Assembly (NCBI GenBank): GCA_029319145.1
Contig: CP119753.1
Span: forward strand, 2,294,001 to 2,358,000
Origin: Microbacter sp. GSS18
GTDB taxonomy: Bacteria; Actinomycetota; Actinomycetes; Actinomycetales; Microbacteriaceae
Length of the DNA: 64,000 nt
Direction: 5' to 3'
Of the stretch, positions 42,586 through 50,636 are shown one piece after another. Under the pieces are notes generated by a model. The model searched no databases. It was not told where the DNA came from and was given only the letters and a program-made list of their open reading frames with translations. Positions within the stretch are counted from its first letter, which is position 1. Each line of letters opens with the position of its first letter. A program made the translations under genes and the position numbers.

Positions 42586-43449
42586 ATGGCGCGGGCACGA
42601 CACGACGCCGACGCACCGCAGGCGCGGCTGTCGGACGGGACGATCGCGCGCGTCGTCCCCGGCCGGTACGCCGGCGGCTGGGAGCTCGACGTCGACGGCA
42701 CTCCCCAGTCGCACGTCGACCTCGACGACCCGACCCACCTGCACTTCGAATACGTCGCGCGCATGGGCGCGGTGATCGACCGCCTCCGGATGCCGGGCCA
42801 GCCGCTCACCGCCGTGCATCTCGGCGCCGGGGCGCTGACGATCCCGCGGTACATCGAGCACACCCGGCCGGGATCGCGTCAGCAGGTCGTCGAGATCGAG
42901 CAGCCCCTCGTGGACCTGGTGCGCGAGCACCTTCCGCTGCCGCGCGGCGCATCGATCCGCATGCGCATCGGCGACGCACGCGACGTCCTCTCGCGGCTGC
43001 CCGCGGGGCTCGTCGGGAACGTCGACCTGCTCGTGTCCGACGTCTACAGCGGCGCCCAGACGCCCGCGCACCTGACGACGCTGGAGTTCTACACGGCGGC
43101 GGCGCGGATGCTTGCCCCCGACGGCGTCCTTCTCGTCAACGTCGCCGACGGGGCGGGGCTCGCCTTCGCACGTCGGCAGGTCGCGACCGTGCGCGTCGTG
43201 CTCGAGCACGTCATCGTCCTCGCCGAGGTGCAGACGCTCAAGGGCCGGCGCTTCGGGAACCTGGTCGTCGCGGCGTCCCCCGCGCCGCTTCCCACCGCGT
43301 GGCTGCCGCGCATCATGGCCGCCGGCCCCCACCCCGCCAAGGTCGCCCAGGGGGCCGAGCTGGACGAGTTCGTCCGGGGCGCGCGCGTGAGCACGGACGC
43401 CGATGCGACGGCGTCCCCGAAGCCTGCGGCATCCGTCTTCGACCGCTGA
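42586..43449 (+). CDS. Spermidine-synthase-like methyltransferase-fold protein
   Basis: A 287-residue Rossmann-fold protein related to spermidine synthases. The nucleotide-binding core is VHLGAGALTIPRYIEHT, followed by VVEIEQPLVDLVREHL (acidic residue for the ribose), IRMRIGDARDVL and DLLVSDVYSGAQTPAHLTT. The short N-terminal region before the core is not the full beta-barrel of genuine aminopropyltransferases. No partner S-adenosylmethionine decarboxylase gene is nearby, so polyamine synthesis cannot be assumed; a methyltransferase is the main alternative. Start: ATG after the short spacer shared with pxpA. The C-terminus is a disordered Asp/Ala/Pro tail. Confidence 0.8.
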   Translation: MARARHDADAPQARLSDGTIARVVPGRYAGGWELDVDGTPQSHVDLDDPTHLHFEYVARMGAVIDRLRMPGQPLTAVHLGAGALTIPRYIEHTRPGSRQQVVEIEQPLVDLVREHLPLPRGASIRMRIGDARDVLSRLPAGLVGNVDLLVSDVYSGAQTPAHLTTLEFYTAAARMLAPDGVLLVNVADGAGLAFARRQVATVRVVLEHVIVLAEVQTLKGRRFGNLVVAASPAPLPTAWLPRIMAAGPHPAKVAQGAELDEFVRGARVSTDADATASPKPAASVFDR

Positions 43450-43527
43450 AGCGGCGCGGCTCCCGGGCAAAGCACGCGGCTCCGGGCACACTGGATTGGC
43501 GAGCCCGGATGGGCGAAAGGAGACACG

Positions 43528-44055
43528 GTGAGCTACATCCTCGGGTACGACCCCGACACACTGCGCGAGAAGGTCGACCCGCGCCGGTGCTCGGAGCGCC
43601 TCGCGGAGATCGGCGAGCAGCGGAGCCTCCCCGCGCTGCTCGAGCGCGTGTGGCTGCTGAAGGTCCTGGACCGCCTCGACGAGGCCATCGTCCTGTCGGA
43701 CCAGTCGGTGCGTGTCGCCAGAATGGCCGGCACCCGCAAGGACCTGCTGCGGGCCCGCATCCTGCACGCGTCGGTGCAGCAGTGGCGCGGCGCGTACGCG
43801 GCCGCCGTCCAGGAGCTCACGATGTGCGCGGAAGAGGCCGAGGGCCAGGAGTGGTCGGGGATCGCGGCTTTCGCGTACCAGCACCGGGGGAAGGCGTACT
43901 TCGACACCGAGGACTACGATCTTGCCCGATCGGACTTCAAGCGCGCGCTGTTCCTGAGACAGGATGCCGGCGCGACCGGCGAGCAGCTCGAGTCCACGCT
44001 CCTCGCCGTCGACGCCGCCGAGCGCCGCCAGGCCGCCGCCGCGGTCGCGAGCTGA
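43528..44055 (+). CDS. TPR-like helical repeat protein
   Basis: A 175-residue soluble protein made of helical pairs that fit tetratricopeptide repeats: LPALLERVWLLKVLDRLDEA, DLLRARILHASVQQWRGAYA, IAAFAYQHRGKAYFDTEDYDLARSDF and a final ESTLLAVDAAERR helix. TPR folds mediate protein-protein contacts; no enzyme domain is attached. The start is a GTG with AAAGGAGA 5 bases upstream. It is 30 bases before the SprT-like gene but may not share its promoter. Partner and role are unknown. Confidence 0.75.
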   Translation: MSYILGYDPDTLREKVDPRRCSERLAEIGEQRSLPALLERVWLLKVLDRLDEAIVLSDQSVRVARMAGTRKDLLRARILHASVQQWRGAYAAAVQELTMCAEEAEGQEWSGIAAFAYQHRGKAYFDTEDYDLARSDFKRALFLRQDAGATGEQLESTLLAVDAAERRQAAAAVAS

Positions 44056-44072
44056 GTGTCGTAGGTACGTTC

Positions 44073-44078
44073 TAATAT
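44073..44078 (+). promoter_or_regulatory. Possible -10 box for leaderless transcription of the SprT-like gene
   Basis: TAATAT lies 7 bases before the ATG at 44086, so a transcript starting at the usual distance would begin at the start codon, a common arrangement in actinobacteria. There is no ribosome-binding site upstream of that ATG. No convincing -35 box is seen. Confidence 0.4.
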
Positions 44079-44085
44079 CACGGGC

Positions 44086-44574
44086 ATGTCGGAACTGCGC
44101 GATGTCCGCCGCTGGGCGGAGGCCCTCATCACACTCCACCTCGATGCGTCGTGGACCTTCGCGTTCGACAACGCCAAGCGACGCGCGGGCCTGTGCGACT
44201 ACACGCGCAAGCGCATCAGCGTGTCGCGCTACCTCGCGGCGCGCTACGACGACGACACGAACCACCAGACGCTGCTGCACGAGGTCGCGCACGCGCTGGC
44301 AGGCGCCGGCGCCGGGCACGGGCCGCAGTGGAAGGCGCAGGCGCGGGAGCTCGGCTACGTCGGCGGCACCACCCACCACGGCGAGACCGCGACCGAGCTG
44401 GCCCCGTGGGTCGGCGTGTGCCCGGGCGGCCATGTCGCGTACCGGCATCGGCGCGTCACGCGCGCGACCTCGTGCGCGAAGTGCGCGCCCCACTTCGACG
44501 AGCGCTACCTGTTCTCGTGGACCCGCCGTGAGATCACGCCCGCGACGCGCCTGGCCGCACTGACCCCGCGCTGA
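44086..44574 (+). CDS. SprT-like zinc metalloprotease-fold protein
   Basis: A 162-residue SprT-like protein. The zinc peptidase motif is LLHEVAHALAG (HExxH), with a third His in GAGHGPQWK, as in the SprT/Spartan group. A C-terminal cysteine pair arrangement (VCPGGHVAYRHRR then SCAKCAPHF) resembles a zinc ribbon. Eukaryotic Spartan cleaves DNA-protein crosslinks; the role of short bacterial members is not settled. The start lacks a ribosome-binding site but has a possible -10 box placed for leaderless expression. The 208-base stretch after it (44575-44782) contains only a weak TCGCGA-centred palindrome near 44615 and no gene that I can support. Confidence 0.85.
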   Translation: MSELRDVRRWAEALITLHLDASWTFAFDNAKRRAGLCDYTRKRISVSRYLAARYDDDTNHQTLLHEVAHALAGAGAGHGPQWKAQARELGYVGGTTHHGETATELAPWVGVCPGGHVAYRHRRVTRATSCAKCAPHFDERYLFSWTRREITPATRLAALTPR

Positions 44575-44782
44575 CCCGGCTGATCGACCCACCGAAGCTG
44601 CGCCGCGGCTCCTCTCGCGAGGGGCTGCAGGGGGCAGAACCTGCGCCCCACAGCACCCCGGAACCCGCCCCAAGCGCCACCCTCCCCCGGGCGACCCCCG
44701 CACCCACCACGAAAGTGGCAGAAGAAGCCACCTCAACCGCGGCGAGGCAGCAGGAACCGCCACCTCGGGCGGAACGCGGCGC

Positions 44783-45433
44783 TCAGAGGGCGCGGAAGTA
44801 GCCGGCGTCGAGGACGGGAACCGTCACGTCGACGTCGACCTCGGTGGCGTGCAGCACGTCGTCCTGCTCGCCGAGTCCGATGAGCTCCTGTCCCGATCCG
44901 CTCGCGGCGATCAGGTGACGCATCGAGCCACCGAGCCCGCGGAAGGACTCCCCCGCGGCGGCGGCCTCGGGCGAGGTGTGATCGATGCCGTGTTCGGCGA
45001 GGGCGTCGATGACGGCCCCGGCGCCGAGCAGGTCCTCGACGGCGAAGCGGACCGGCGCGTGCACGTCCGAGCCGATGCGCTCGCCGGCCGCGATCACCGC
45101 GACACTGGTGCGCTCGCCGCGACGGTCCTGCTCGTCGGCGATCGCCTGCGCGACGGCCGACGCATTGCGCAGGCACCCGAGCATGACCAGTCCGGCGGTC
45201 TCGGCGGCCCGTCCGACGATGGGTGCACCGTTGAGCGACACCGCGTGCGCGTCGTCATCCAGCAGCACGCGCTCCCCCGCAGCCACCGCACCGGTCACCG
45301 CGGTCGAGTACCGCAGCACGTCCACGACCACCACCACGTCGGCGGGCGCGAGGCGGCCGAGGCCGATCACACCCCATTCGTGGCGGACCTGGTATCGCTG
45401 CTGGTCGTACGGGCTCGAGATATGGTCGGGCAT
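44783..45433 (-). CDS. ComB-like 2-phosphosulfolactate phosphatase family protein
   Basis: A 216-residue member of the ComB family (PF04029). The family motif DVLRYSTAV, preceded by VVVV and followed by GAVAAGERVLL, is clear, as are VMLGCLRNASAVAQAI, IAAGER and PVRFAVEDLLGAGAVIDAL. ComB of methanogens dephosphorylates 2-phosphosulfolactate in coenzyme M synthesis. This bacterium has no sign of that pathway here, so the substrate is probably another phosphorylated acid. The start is ATG at 45433 (MPDHISSPYDQQRYQVR), the first methionine before the recognisable domain; the longer frame is non-homologous. It is divergent from the gene at 45473. Confidence 0.85.
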   Translation of the reverse strand: MPDHISSPYDQQRYQVRHEWGVIGLGRLAPADVVVVVDVLRYSTAVTGAVAAGERVLLDDDAHAVSLNGAPIVGRAAETAGLVMLGCLRNASAVAQAIADEQDRRGERTSVAVIAAGERIGSDVHAPVRFAVEDLLGAGAVIDALAEHGIDHTSPEAAAAGESFRGLGGSMRHLIAASGSGQELIGLGEQDDVLHATEVDVDVTVPVLDAGYFRAL

Positions 45434-45472
45434 CCTTCCAGGGTACGTGGTCGGTGATGACACACTGGGGGC

Positions 45473-45985
45473 ATGCGGATCCTGCTGAAGCTGGTGATCG
45501 ACTGCGATGCGGATGCCGCGTGGCGCGCGCTGCACTCGCCGCGGGCCGTGGCCGAGTTGTACGGTCCCCTGCTCGAGATGACGCCGATGGCCGCCGAAGG
45601 CCTGCCCACCGCGCTCGAACCCGGGGCCGATGTGCCCGTCGTGCTGTCGGCGGCCGGAGTGCCGGTGGGTCGCCAGCTCATCCACGTCAGCGACCGCTAC
45701 GTCGAGGACTCGCGCGGTCCGGTGCGCATCCTGCGCGACTCCGGCATCCCGCTCACCGGCCCCCTGGCGGCCTTGGACGTGTGGGATCACCAGATGGCCG
45801 TCTCCCCGGCTCCGGGCGACCCGTCGAAGACGTTGTGGCGGGATCGCCTCGTGATCGGCGGCGCCGCCGCACCGGCCCTGTGGCCCATGCTGTGGGCGAC
45901 ATGGCAGTGGCGGGGCGCCCGCATCCGCGCCATGGCTCCGACGTGGGCACACGATCCCGAGACCGGCGAAGCCGAGTCGACCTAG
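45473..45985 (+). CDS. SRPBCC/START-like protein of unknown function
   Basis: A 170-residue soluble protein whose outline fits the SRPBCC helix-grip fold: an N-terminal strand-helix (LLKLVIDCDADAAWRALHSP and AVAELYGPLLEMTP), a run of strands (GRQLIHVSDRYV, PVRILRDSG, DVWDHQMAVSPA, TLWRDRLVIGG) and a long C-terminal helix (ALWPMLWATWQWRGARIRAM) that would line a hydrophobic cavity. Ligand unknown. It lies 39 bases from the divergent ComB-like gene. No ribosome-binding site stands out, so a leaderless or weakly translated mRNA is possible. A 9-bp inverted repeat 47 bases after the stop may terminate it. Confidence 0.72.
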   Translation: MRILLKLVIDCDADAAWRALHSPRAVAELYGPLLEMTPMAAEGLPTALEPGADVPVVLSAAGVPVGRQLIHVSDRYVEDSRGPVRILRDSGIPLTGPLAALDVWDHQMAVSPAPGDPSKTLWRDRLVIGGAAAPALWPMLWATWQWRGARIRAMAPTWAHDPETGEAEST

Positions 45986-46032
45986 GTCCCGGACCTTCGA
46001 CCTCCCGGCGCGTCGGTGACCACGCTCCGGCG

Positions 46033-46070
46033 GCCGGGGCGCCTGGCTTTCGGACGGCCGACGCCCCGGC
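46033..46070 (+). terminator. Possible terminator hairpin
   Basis: GCCGGGGCG (46033-46041) and CGCCCCGGC (46062-46070) form a perfect 9-bp inverted repeat with a 20-base loop, 47 bases after the stop of the SRPBCC-like gene. No T-run follows, so termination is uncertain. Confidence 0.4.
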
Positions 46071-46158
46071 GACGATCCCGCGAGCCTCGGCGCAGTCACA
46101 CCCCCTATCGCCCCTGCCGCATGCCGCGCTATCTTCGGCCCGAGGTCAGGAGGAGCCG

Positions 46159-46848
46159 ATGCCCGCAGAAGCCATGCCGCCCACGGGCGGGCCGCCGCCC
46201 GACGGCGTGAAGACGTGCGACGCCAGCGGCATGGCCATGATCCACCGGGTCTTTCGCGTCGGGTTCGGCGAAGGCCCGGACCTCGTCGGGCGCGTCGCCG
46301 CGGGCGACACCGCACACGCCGAAGCCGTCGCCGCGCAGCTGAACATGCTGTCGGTGGGCCTCCACGCCCACCATGAGGGCGAGGATGAGCGGCTGTGGGG
46401 TCCGCTCGAACAGCGGGCGCCGAGCTGCGCCGAGCACGTCGGGCGCATGAAGCAGCAGCACGCCGAGATGCTGACGCACCTGCACGCGCTGGACGCCGCG
46501 CTGCCGGCATGGCGAGCCACCGCGACCGGACCCGAGGCCGTGCTGCAGGCGCTCGACGGCATCAACGCGGCCCTCGCGGTGCACCTGCCCGACGAAGAGG
46601 AGAACATCGTGCCGGTGATGGAGACGACCATCACCGAGAGGGAGGCGCAGTGGTTCTCGGAGCACGGGCGCAAGGCCACGCCGAAGGGTCAGACCTGGAA
46701 CATGATCGGGACGCTCCTGCGCGCGCAGCCCGATCCCGATGCGACGCTGCGGGAGGACTTCCCCGCACCGTTCCGGCTCGTCTGGCGTGTGATCGGCAAG
46801 CCCCGATACGAGAAGAACCGTGTGGTGCTCGAGGGGCGCCGACCCTGA
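46159..46848 (+). CDS. Hemerythrin-domain (HHE) protein
   Basis: A 229-residue protein with a hemerythrin/HHE four-helix bundle. Candidate iron ligands are visible in order: HRVFR (first helix), HAHHEGEDERLW, EHVGRMKQQHAEM, and HLPDEEENIVP. The C-terminal extension (KGQTWNMIGTLLRAQPDPD) is typical of the actinobacterial members. Such proteins bind oxygen, nitric oxide or iron, or act as sensors; which applies here cannot be read. The start was chosen at the ATG with a strong AGGAGGAG site 4 bases upstream. It stands alone between the SRPBCC-like gene and the catabolic cluster. Confidence 0.85.
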   Translation: MPAEAMPPTGGPPPDGVKTCDASGMAMIHRVFRVGFGEGPDLVGRVAAGDTAHAEAVAAQLNMLSVGLHAHHEGEDERLWGPLEQRAPSCAEHVGRMKQQHAEMLTHLHALDAALPAWRATATGPEAVLQALDGINAALAVHLPDEEENIVPVMETTITEREAQWFSEHGRKATPKGQTWNMIGTLLRAQPDPDATLREDFPAPFRLVWRVIGKPRYEKNRVVLEGRRP

Positions 46849-46915
46849 GCGGCACCCCGCGAGGAGCGTCCCGCCACGCACCCCCCCTGCCGCGCGGACG
46901 GCGAAGGCTTTACTG

Positions 46916-46932
46916 TTCGGACATAGGCCGAA
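46916..46932 (+). promoter_or_regulatory. Palindromic site upstream of the catabolic cluster
   Basis: TTCGG-ACATAGG-CCGAA is a short dyad in the 196-base spacer before the first catabolic gene (47045), next to an AT-richer CTTTACTGTTC stretch that may hold the -10 region. It is a candidate operator for the cluster. The regulator encoded in the cluster is an Lrp/AsnC protein, but the dyad is not obviously an Lrp site. Confidence 0.35.
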
Positions 46933-47044
46933 ACCGCGGGGAAATGTGGGAGCAGAAAGATCGCCTCACGGGGTGGAACCCACGGGACCCGACCCGGTCC
47001 CCGTCGGCCAGTCCGAAGCGGTGCAGCAGGAACGGGGATGGACC

Positions 47045-47893
47045 ATGACGACAGTACGTGCAGCGATATCGCAGACCACGTGGACCGGCGACAAGGAGTC
47101 CATGCTCGACAAGCATGAGGGCTTCGTCCGGGACGCCGCCGCCCAGGGCGCTCAGGTGATGTGCTTCCAGGAGCTCTTCTACGGGCCGTACTTCGGGATC
47201 ACGCAGGACAAGAAGTACTACCGCTTCGCCGAGCCGGCCGACGGCCCCATCGTGCAGCGCTTCGCGGATGTCGCGAAGGAGCTCGGGGTCGTGATGGTGC
47301 TCCCCATCTACGAGGAGCAGCAGACCGGCGTGTACTACAACACCTCGGTCCTCGTCGACGCCGACGGGACCGTGCTCGGCCAATACCGCAAGAACCACAT
47401 CCCGCACGTCGAGAAGTTCTGGGAGAAGTTCTACTTCCGCCCGGGCAACATGGGCTACCCCGTGTTCGAGTCGGCCGTCGGCAAGATCGGCATGTACATC
47501 TGCTACGACCGGCACTTCCCCGAGGGATGGCGCGAGCTCGGGCTCAACGGCGCGCACATGGTGTTCAACCCGAACGCGACCAAGCCCGGCCTGTCCAACC
47601 GCCTGTGGGAGATCGAGGGCCCGGCCGCAGCTGTGGCGAACGGCTACTACGTGCTCCAGCCGAACCGCGTGGGTCTCGAGGACAACGAGTACGGCGACGA
47701 CGCGGTGTTCTTCTACGGCAACAGCCAGGTGATCGACCCCCGCGGCAACTTCGTCGGCGACATCGGCTCGAGCGAGCACGAGGAGCTGCTCGTGCGCGAT
47801 CTCGACCTCGACCTGGTGCAGCAGATGCGCGACGACTGGCAGTTCTACCGCGATCGCCGCCCCGACACCTACGGCGACATCGTCGCCCCCTGA
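47045..47893 (+). CDS. Nitrilase-superfamily carbamoyl-amide hydrolase (beta-ureidopropionase-like)
   Basis: A 282-residue carbon-nitrogen hydrolase with the nitrilase triad Glu43 (CFQELFYGPYF), Lys116 (GQYRKNHIP) and Cys153 (GMYICYDRHFPE). Sequence and neighbours suggest it cleaves an N-carbamoyl amino acid, such as N-carbamoyl-beta-alanine, to the amino acid, CO2 and ammonia, the step after dihydropyrimidinase. The start is the ATG at 47045 (MTTVRAAISQTTW), the family's usual N-terminus; the open frame upstream is non-homologous. It is the first gene of the cluster, separated from the dihydropyrimidinase gene by a long inverted repeat. N-carbamoyl-D-amino-acid hydrolase (hydantoin route) is the main alternative. 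Confidence 0.88.
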   Translation: MTTVRAAISQTTWTGDKESMLDKHEGFVRDAAAQGAQVMCFQELFYGPYFGITQDKKYYRFAEPADGPIVQRFADVAKELGVVMVLPIYEEQQTGVYYNTSVLVDADGTVLGQYRKNHIPHVEKFWEKFYFRPGNMGYPVFESAVGKIGMYICYDRHFPEGWRELGLNGAHMVFNPNATKPGLSNRLWEIEGPAAAVANGYYVLQPNRVGLEDNEYGDDAVFFYGNSQVIDPRGNFVGDIGSSEHEELLVRDLDLDLVQQMRDDWQFYRDRRPDTYGDIVAP

Positions 47894-47928
47894 CCCCACC
47901 CGCGGCCATGTCCGACGAGGCGAGCGAA

Positions 47929-48017
47929 GCGGTGCCGATGTCGCCGTCGCCGGCATCGGGTCTGGCGGGAGGCGACCGAAGGCCGCCGGGGGCATGCGAC
48001 GGCGACATCGGCACCGC
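47929..48017. repeat. Long perfect inverted repeat in the 47894-48079 spacer
   Basis: Arms of 22 bp (47929-47950 and 47996-48017) are perfectly complementary. The left arm begins GCGGTGCCGATGTCGCC. The 45-base loop has a smaller GGCGG/CCGCC element. The repeat lies between the hydrolase stop and the dihydropyrimidinase start, 62 bases before the latter. It would form a very stable RNA hairpin. No T-run follows, so it may punctuate or stabilise the message rather than simply end it. Confidence 0.85.
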
Positions 48018-48079
48018 GCAGCGGGCCACCGACAGACGCAGCGCATGCGCCGCGCACCGCACGACCTGAAGGAGGAGCA

Positions 48080-49516
48080 ATGGCAACCACACTCATCAAA
48101 GGCGGGACCGTCGTCTCGGCGACCGGCCGCGGGGAAGCGGACGTCCTCGTCGACGGCGAGACGATCGTCGCGGTGCTCGCGCCGGGATCCGAGCTGCTCG
48201 GCACCGACCTCACGGCATCCGTGGACACCGTCATCGACGCGACCGGCAAGTATGTGATCCCGGGCGGGATCGACGCCCACACGCACATGCAGCTGCCGTT
48301 CGGCGGCACGTTCGCGTCCGACACGTTCGAGACCGGAACGCGCGCGGCGGCGTGGGGCGGAACCACCACGATCATCGACTTCGCGGTGCAGAAGTACGGC
48401 GAGCGGGTCGAGGACGGCCTCGCCCATTGGCACGAGCTGGCGGCCGGCAACTGCGCCATCGACTACGGCTTCCACCAGATCATCGGCGGCGTCGACAAGG
48501 ACTCCCTCGCGGCGATGCCGAAGCTCATCGACGAGGGCATCACGAGCTTCAAGCTCTTCATGGCCTATCCGGGCGTGTTCTACTCCGACGACGCGCAGGT
48601 GCTCCGGGCGATGCAGATCTCGGCCGAGACCGGGATGCTGACGATGATGCACGCCGAGAACGGCCCGGCGATCGACGTGCTCGCCGAGCAGCTGGTCGCG
48701 AAGGGCAACACCAGCCCCTACTTCCACGGCAAGGCGCGCGCGTGGCAGATGGAGGAAGAGGCCACGCACCGCGCGATCATGCTGTCGAACCTCACCGGCG
48801 CGCCGCTCTACGTCGTGCACGTCAGCGCGAAGCAGGCCGTCGAGCAGCTCGCGTGGGCGCGCGACAACGGGCAGAACGTGTTCGGCGAGACCTGCCCGCA
48901 GTACCTGTACCTGTCGCTCGAGGAGCAGCTGGGTGCGACCAGTGAGGAATGGGGCGACTTCGAGGGCGCCAAGTGGGTGTGCTCCACGCCGCTTCGCTCG
49001 CGCGAAGAGGGCCACCAGGATCACATGTGGCAGGCGCTGCGCACCAACGACCTGCAGATGGTCTCGACCGACCACTGCCCGTTCTGCATGAAGGACCAGA
49101 AGGAGCTGGGCCTGGCGGACTTCCGCGCGATCCCCAACGGCATCGGCTCGGTCGAGCACCGCATGAACCTCATGTACCAGGGAGTCGTGACCGGCGAGCT
49201 CACGCTCGAGCGCTTCGTGGAGCTGACCTCGACGACGCCGGCGCGCATGTTCGGCCTGTACGGCAAGAAGGGCGTCATCCAGCCGGGAGCGGATGCCGAC
49301 ATCGTCGTCTACGACCCCGACGGGCACACGTCGATCGGGTATGAGAAGACCCATCACATGAACATGGACCACTCCGCGTGGGAGGGCTACGAGATCGACG
49401 GCCACGTCGACACCGTCATCGCCCGCGGCAAGGTCGTCGTCGACGGCGACCAGTACCTGGGCGCGAAGGGCGACGGCAAGTTCCTCAAGCGGGGCCTCAG
49501 CCAGTACCTCACCTGA
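48080..49516 (+). CDS. hydA: Dihydropyrimidinase / D-hydantoinase
   Basis: A 478-residue cyclic amidohydrolase that opens dihydropyrimidine or 5-substituted hydantoin rings to N-carbamoyl amino acids. Metal ligands are visible: DAHTHMQ (HxH), the carboxylated Lys in SFKLFMAYPG, His in MMHAENG and in YVVHVSAK, and Asp in STDHCPF. The substrate loop region FGGTFASDTFETGTRAAAWGG is typical of the dihydropyrimidinase group. The start ATG has GGAGGAG 5 bases upstream. It follows the carbamoyl-amide hydrolase across a spacer with a long inverted repeat and is itself followed, 14 bases on, by a palindromic repeat. Dihydrouracil and dihydrothymine are the likely natural substrates from context. Confidence 0.94.
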   Translation: MATTLIKGGTVVSATGRGEADVLVDGETIVAVLAPGSELLGTDLTASVDTVIDATGKYVIPGGIDAHTHMQLPFGGTFASDTFETGTRAAAWGGTTTIIDFAVQKYGERVEDGLAHWHELAAGNCAIDYGFHQIIGGVDKDSLAAMPKLIDEGITSFKLFMAYPGVFYSDDAQVLRAMQISAETGMLTMMHAENGPAIDVLAEQLVAKGNTSPYFHGKARAWQMEEEATHRAIMLSNLTGAPLYVVHVSAKQAVEQLAWARDNGQNVFGETCPQYLYLSLEEQLGATSEEWGDFEGAKWVCSTPLRSREEGHQDHMWQALRTNDLQMVSTDHCPFCMKDQKELGLADFRAIPNGIGSVEHRMNLMYQGVVTGELTLERFVELTSTTPARMFGLYGKKGVIQPGADADIVVYDPDGHTSIGYEKTHHMNMDHSAWEGYEIDGHVDTVIARGKVVVDGDQYLGAKGDGKFLKRGLSQYLT

Positions 49517-49530
49517 TCCGTACCACCCCG

Positions 49531-49581
49531 TGTCCCACTTCTGGTCGCCTGGCGAAGCCGCAGGCGACCAGAAGTGGGACA
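49531..49581. repeat. Palindromic repeat family, copy 1
   Basis: Two perfect 20-bp arms (49531-49550, TGTCCCACTTCTGGTCGCCT, and 49562-49581) flank an 11-base loop. The outer 12 bases of the arm (TGTCCCACTTCT) are identical in copy 2 at 57580-57630, while the inner part differs in both arms together. It lies 14 bases after the dihydropyrimidinase stop, and its right arm ends 35 bases before the next start codon. Confidence 0.88.
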
Positions 49582-49616
49582 TGAACCACACCGACACCAG
49601 AGAGGCAGGGATCGAC

Positions 49617-50636
49617 ATGGACTTCGGCGTCGTCCTGCAGACCAACCCGCCCGCCGCACGCACCGTGCAGCTGGCCAAACTGGCCGAGGCCCACAGCTTC
49701 AGCCACGTGTGGACCTTCGACTCCCACCTGCTGTGGCAGGAGCCGTACGTCATCTACTCGGCGATCCTCGCCGAGACCAAGCGCGTCACCGTCGGCCCGT
49801 TCGTCACGAACCCCGCCACGCGCGACTGGACGGTCACGGCATCCGTGTTCGCCACGCTCAACGAGATGTACGGCAACCGCACGATCTGCGGCATCGGCCG
49901 CGGTGACTCCGCGGTGCGCGTCACCAACGGGCGCCCGTCGTCGATGGCCGAGCTGCGCGAGTCGATCCACGTCATCCGCGAGCTCGCGAACTCACGCCCG
50001 GTCGAGTACAAGGGCTCGACGCTGCAGTTCCCATGGAGCCGCGGATCGAAGCTCGACATGTGGGTCGCAGCGTACGGCCCCATGGCGCTCAAGCTCACCG
50101 GTGAGGTCGGCGACGGCTTCATCCTCCAGCTGGCCGACCTCGACATCGCCGCGTGGATGATCAAGACCGTGCGGGATGCCGCCGAGGCGGCGGGTCGCAA
50201 CCCCGACGACATCGCGTTCTGCGTCGCCGCCCCGATGTACATCGGCGACGACATCGAGCACATGCGCGACCAGACGCGCTGGTTCGGCGGGATGGTCGGC
50301 AACCACGTCGCCGACATCGTCTCGAAGTACGGCCACCAGGGCGACGGGGTGCCGCAGGCCCTCACCGACTACATCGCCGGCCGCACCGGCTACGACTACA
50401 ACACGCACGGCAAGGCGGACAACGACCACGTCGACTTCGTGCCCGACGAGATCGTCGACCGGTTCTGCGTCCTCGGCACCGCCGAGCAGCACATCGAGAA
50501 GCTGAAGGCCCTCGCCGACCTCGGCGTCACGCAGTTCGCCGGCTACCTCCAGCACGACAACAAGGAGGAGACGATGCGGGTCTACGGCGAGACCGTGATC
50601 CCCGCATTGACCGAGCACGTGACGGCCAAGGCATGA
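49617..50636 (+). CDS. LLM-class flavin/F420-dependent oxidoreductase (TIGR03842-like)
   Basis: A 339-residue luciferase-like monooxygenase-fold protein, TIM barrel, of the group often linked to hydantoin and pyrimidine clusters. Visible blocks: DFGVVLQTNPPAARTVQLAK at the N-terminus, HVWTFDSHLLWQEPYV, VGPFVTNPATRDWTVTAS, GIGRGDSAVR and WVAAYGPMALKL. Cofactor could be F420 or FMN. I chose the ATG at 49617 (AGAGGCAGGG upstream); the frame continues upstream into the palindromic repeat, which is not part of the family. The stop overlaps the permease start (ATGA). It may oxidise or reduce the ring substrate, a step otherwise missing in this cluster, but that is inference. Confidence 0.86.
   Translation: MDFGVVLQTNPPAARTVQLAKLAEAHSFSHVWTFDSHLLWQEPYVIYSAILAETKRVTVGPFVTNPATRDWTVTASVFATLNEMYGNRTICGIGRGDSAVRVTNGRPSSMAELRESIHVIRELANSRPVEYKGSTLQFPWSRGSKLDMWVAAYGPMALKLTGEVGDGFILQLADLDIAAWMIKTVRDAAEAAGRNPDDIAFCVAAPMYIGDDIEHMRDQTRWFGGMVGNHVADIVSKYGHQGDGVPQALTDYIAGRTGYDYNTHGKADNDHVDFVPDEIVDRFCVLGTAEQHIEKLKALADLGVTQFAGYLQHDNKEETMRVYGETVIPALTEHVTAKA

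Noticed and set aside
42586..43449. Naming the Rossmann-fold protein speE (spermidine synthase)
   Set aside because: The N-terminal aminopropyltransferase region is short and no polyamine partner genes are nearby, so the specific name is not supported.
44600..44640. A terminator hairpin after the SprT-like gene (TCGCGA-centred)
   Set aside because: Only about four pairs flank the centre and the arms then mismatch. It is too weak to list as a feature.
47911..48017. A CRISPR-like or attachment-site reading of the repeats in the catabolic cluster
   Set aside because: There is no regular repeat-spacer array, no cas genes, no integrase and no tRNA. Each element is a single palindrome.
49530..49616. 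Upstream extension of the LLM oxidoreductase (MSHFWSPGEAAGDQKWD) as real protein
   Set aside because: These codons are the palindromic repeat. A similar peptide pattern appears at copy 2 and on the opposite strand only because the DNA is palindromic. The family N-terminus is at 49617.
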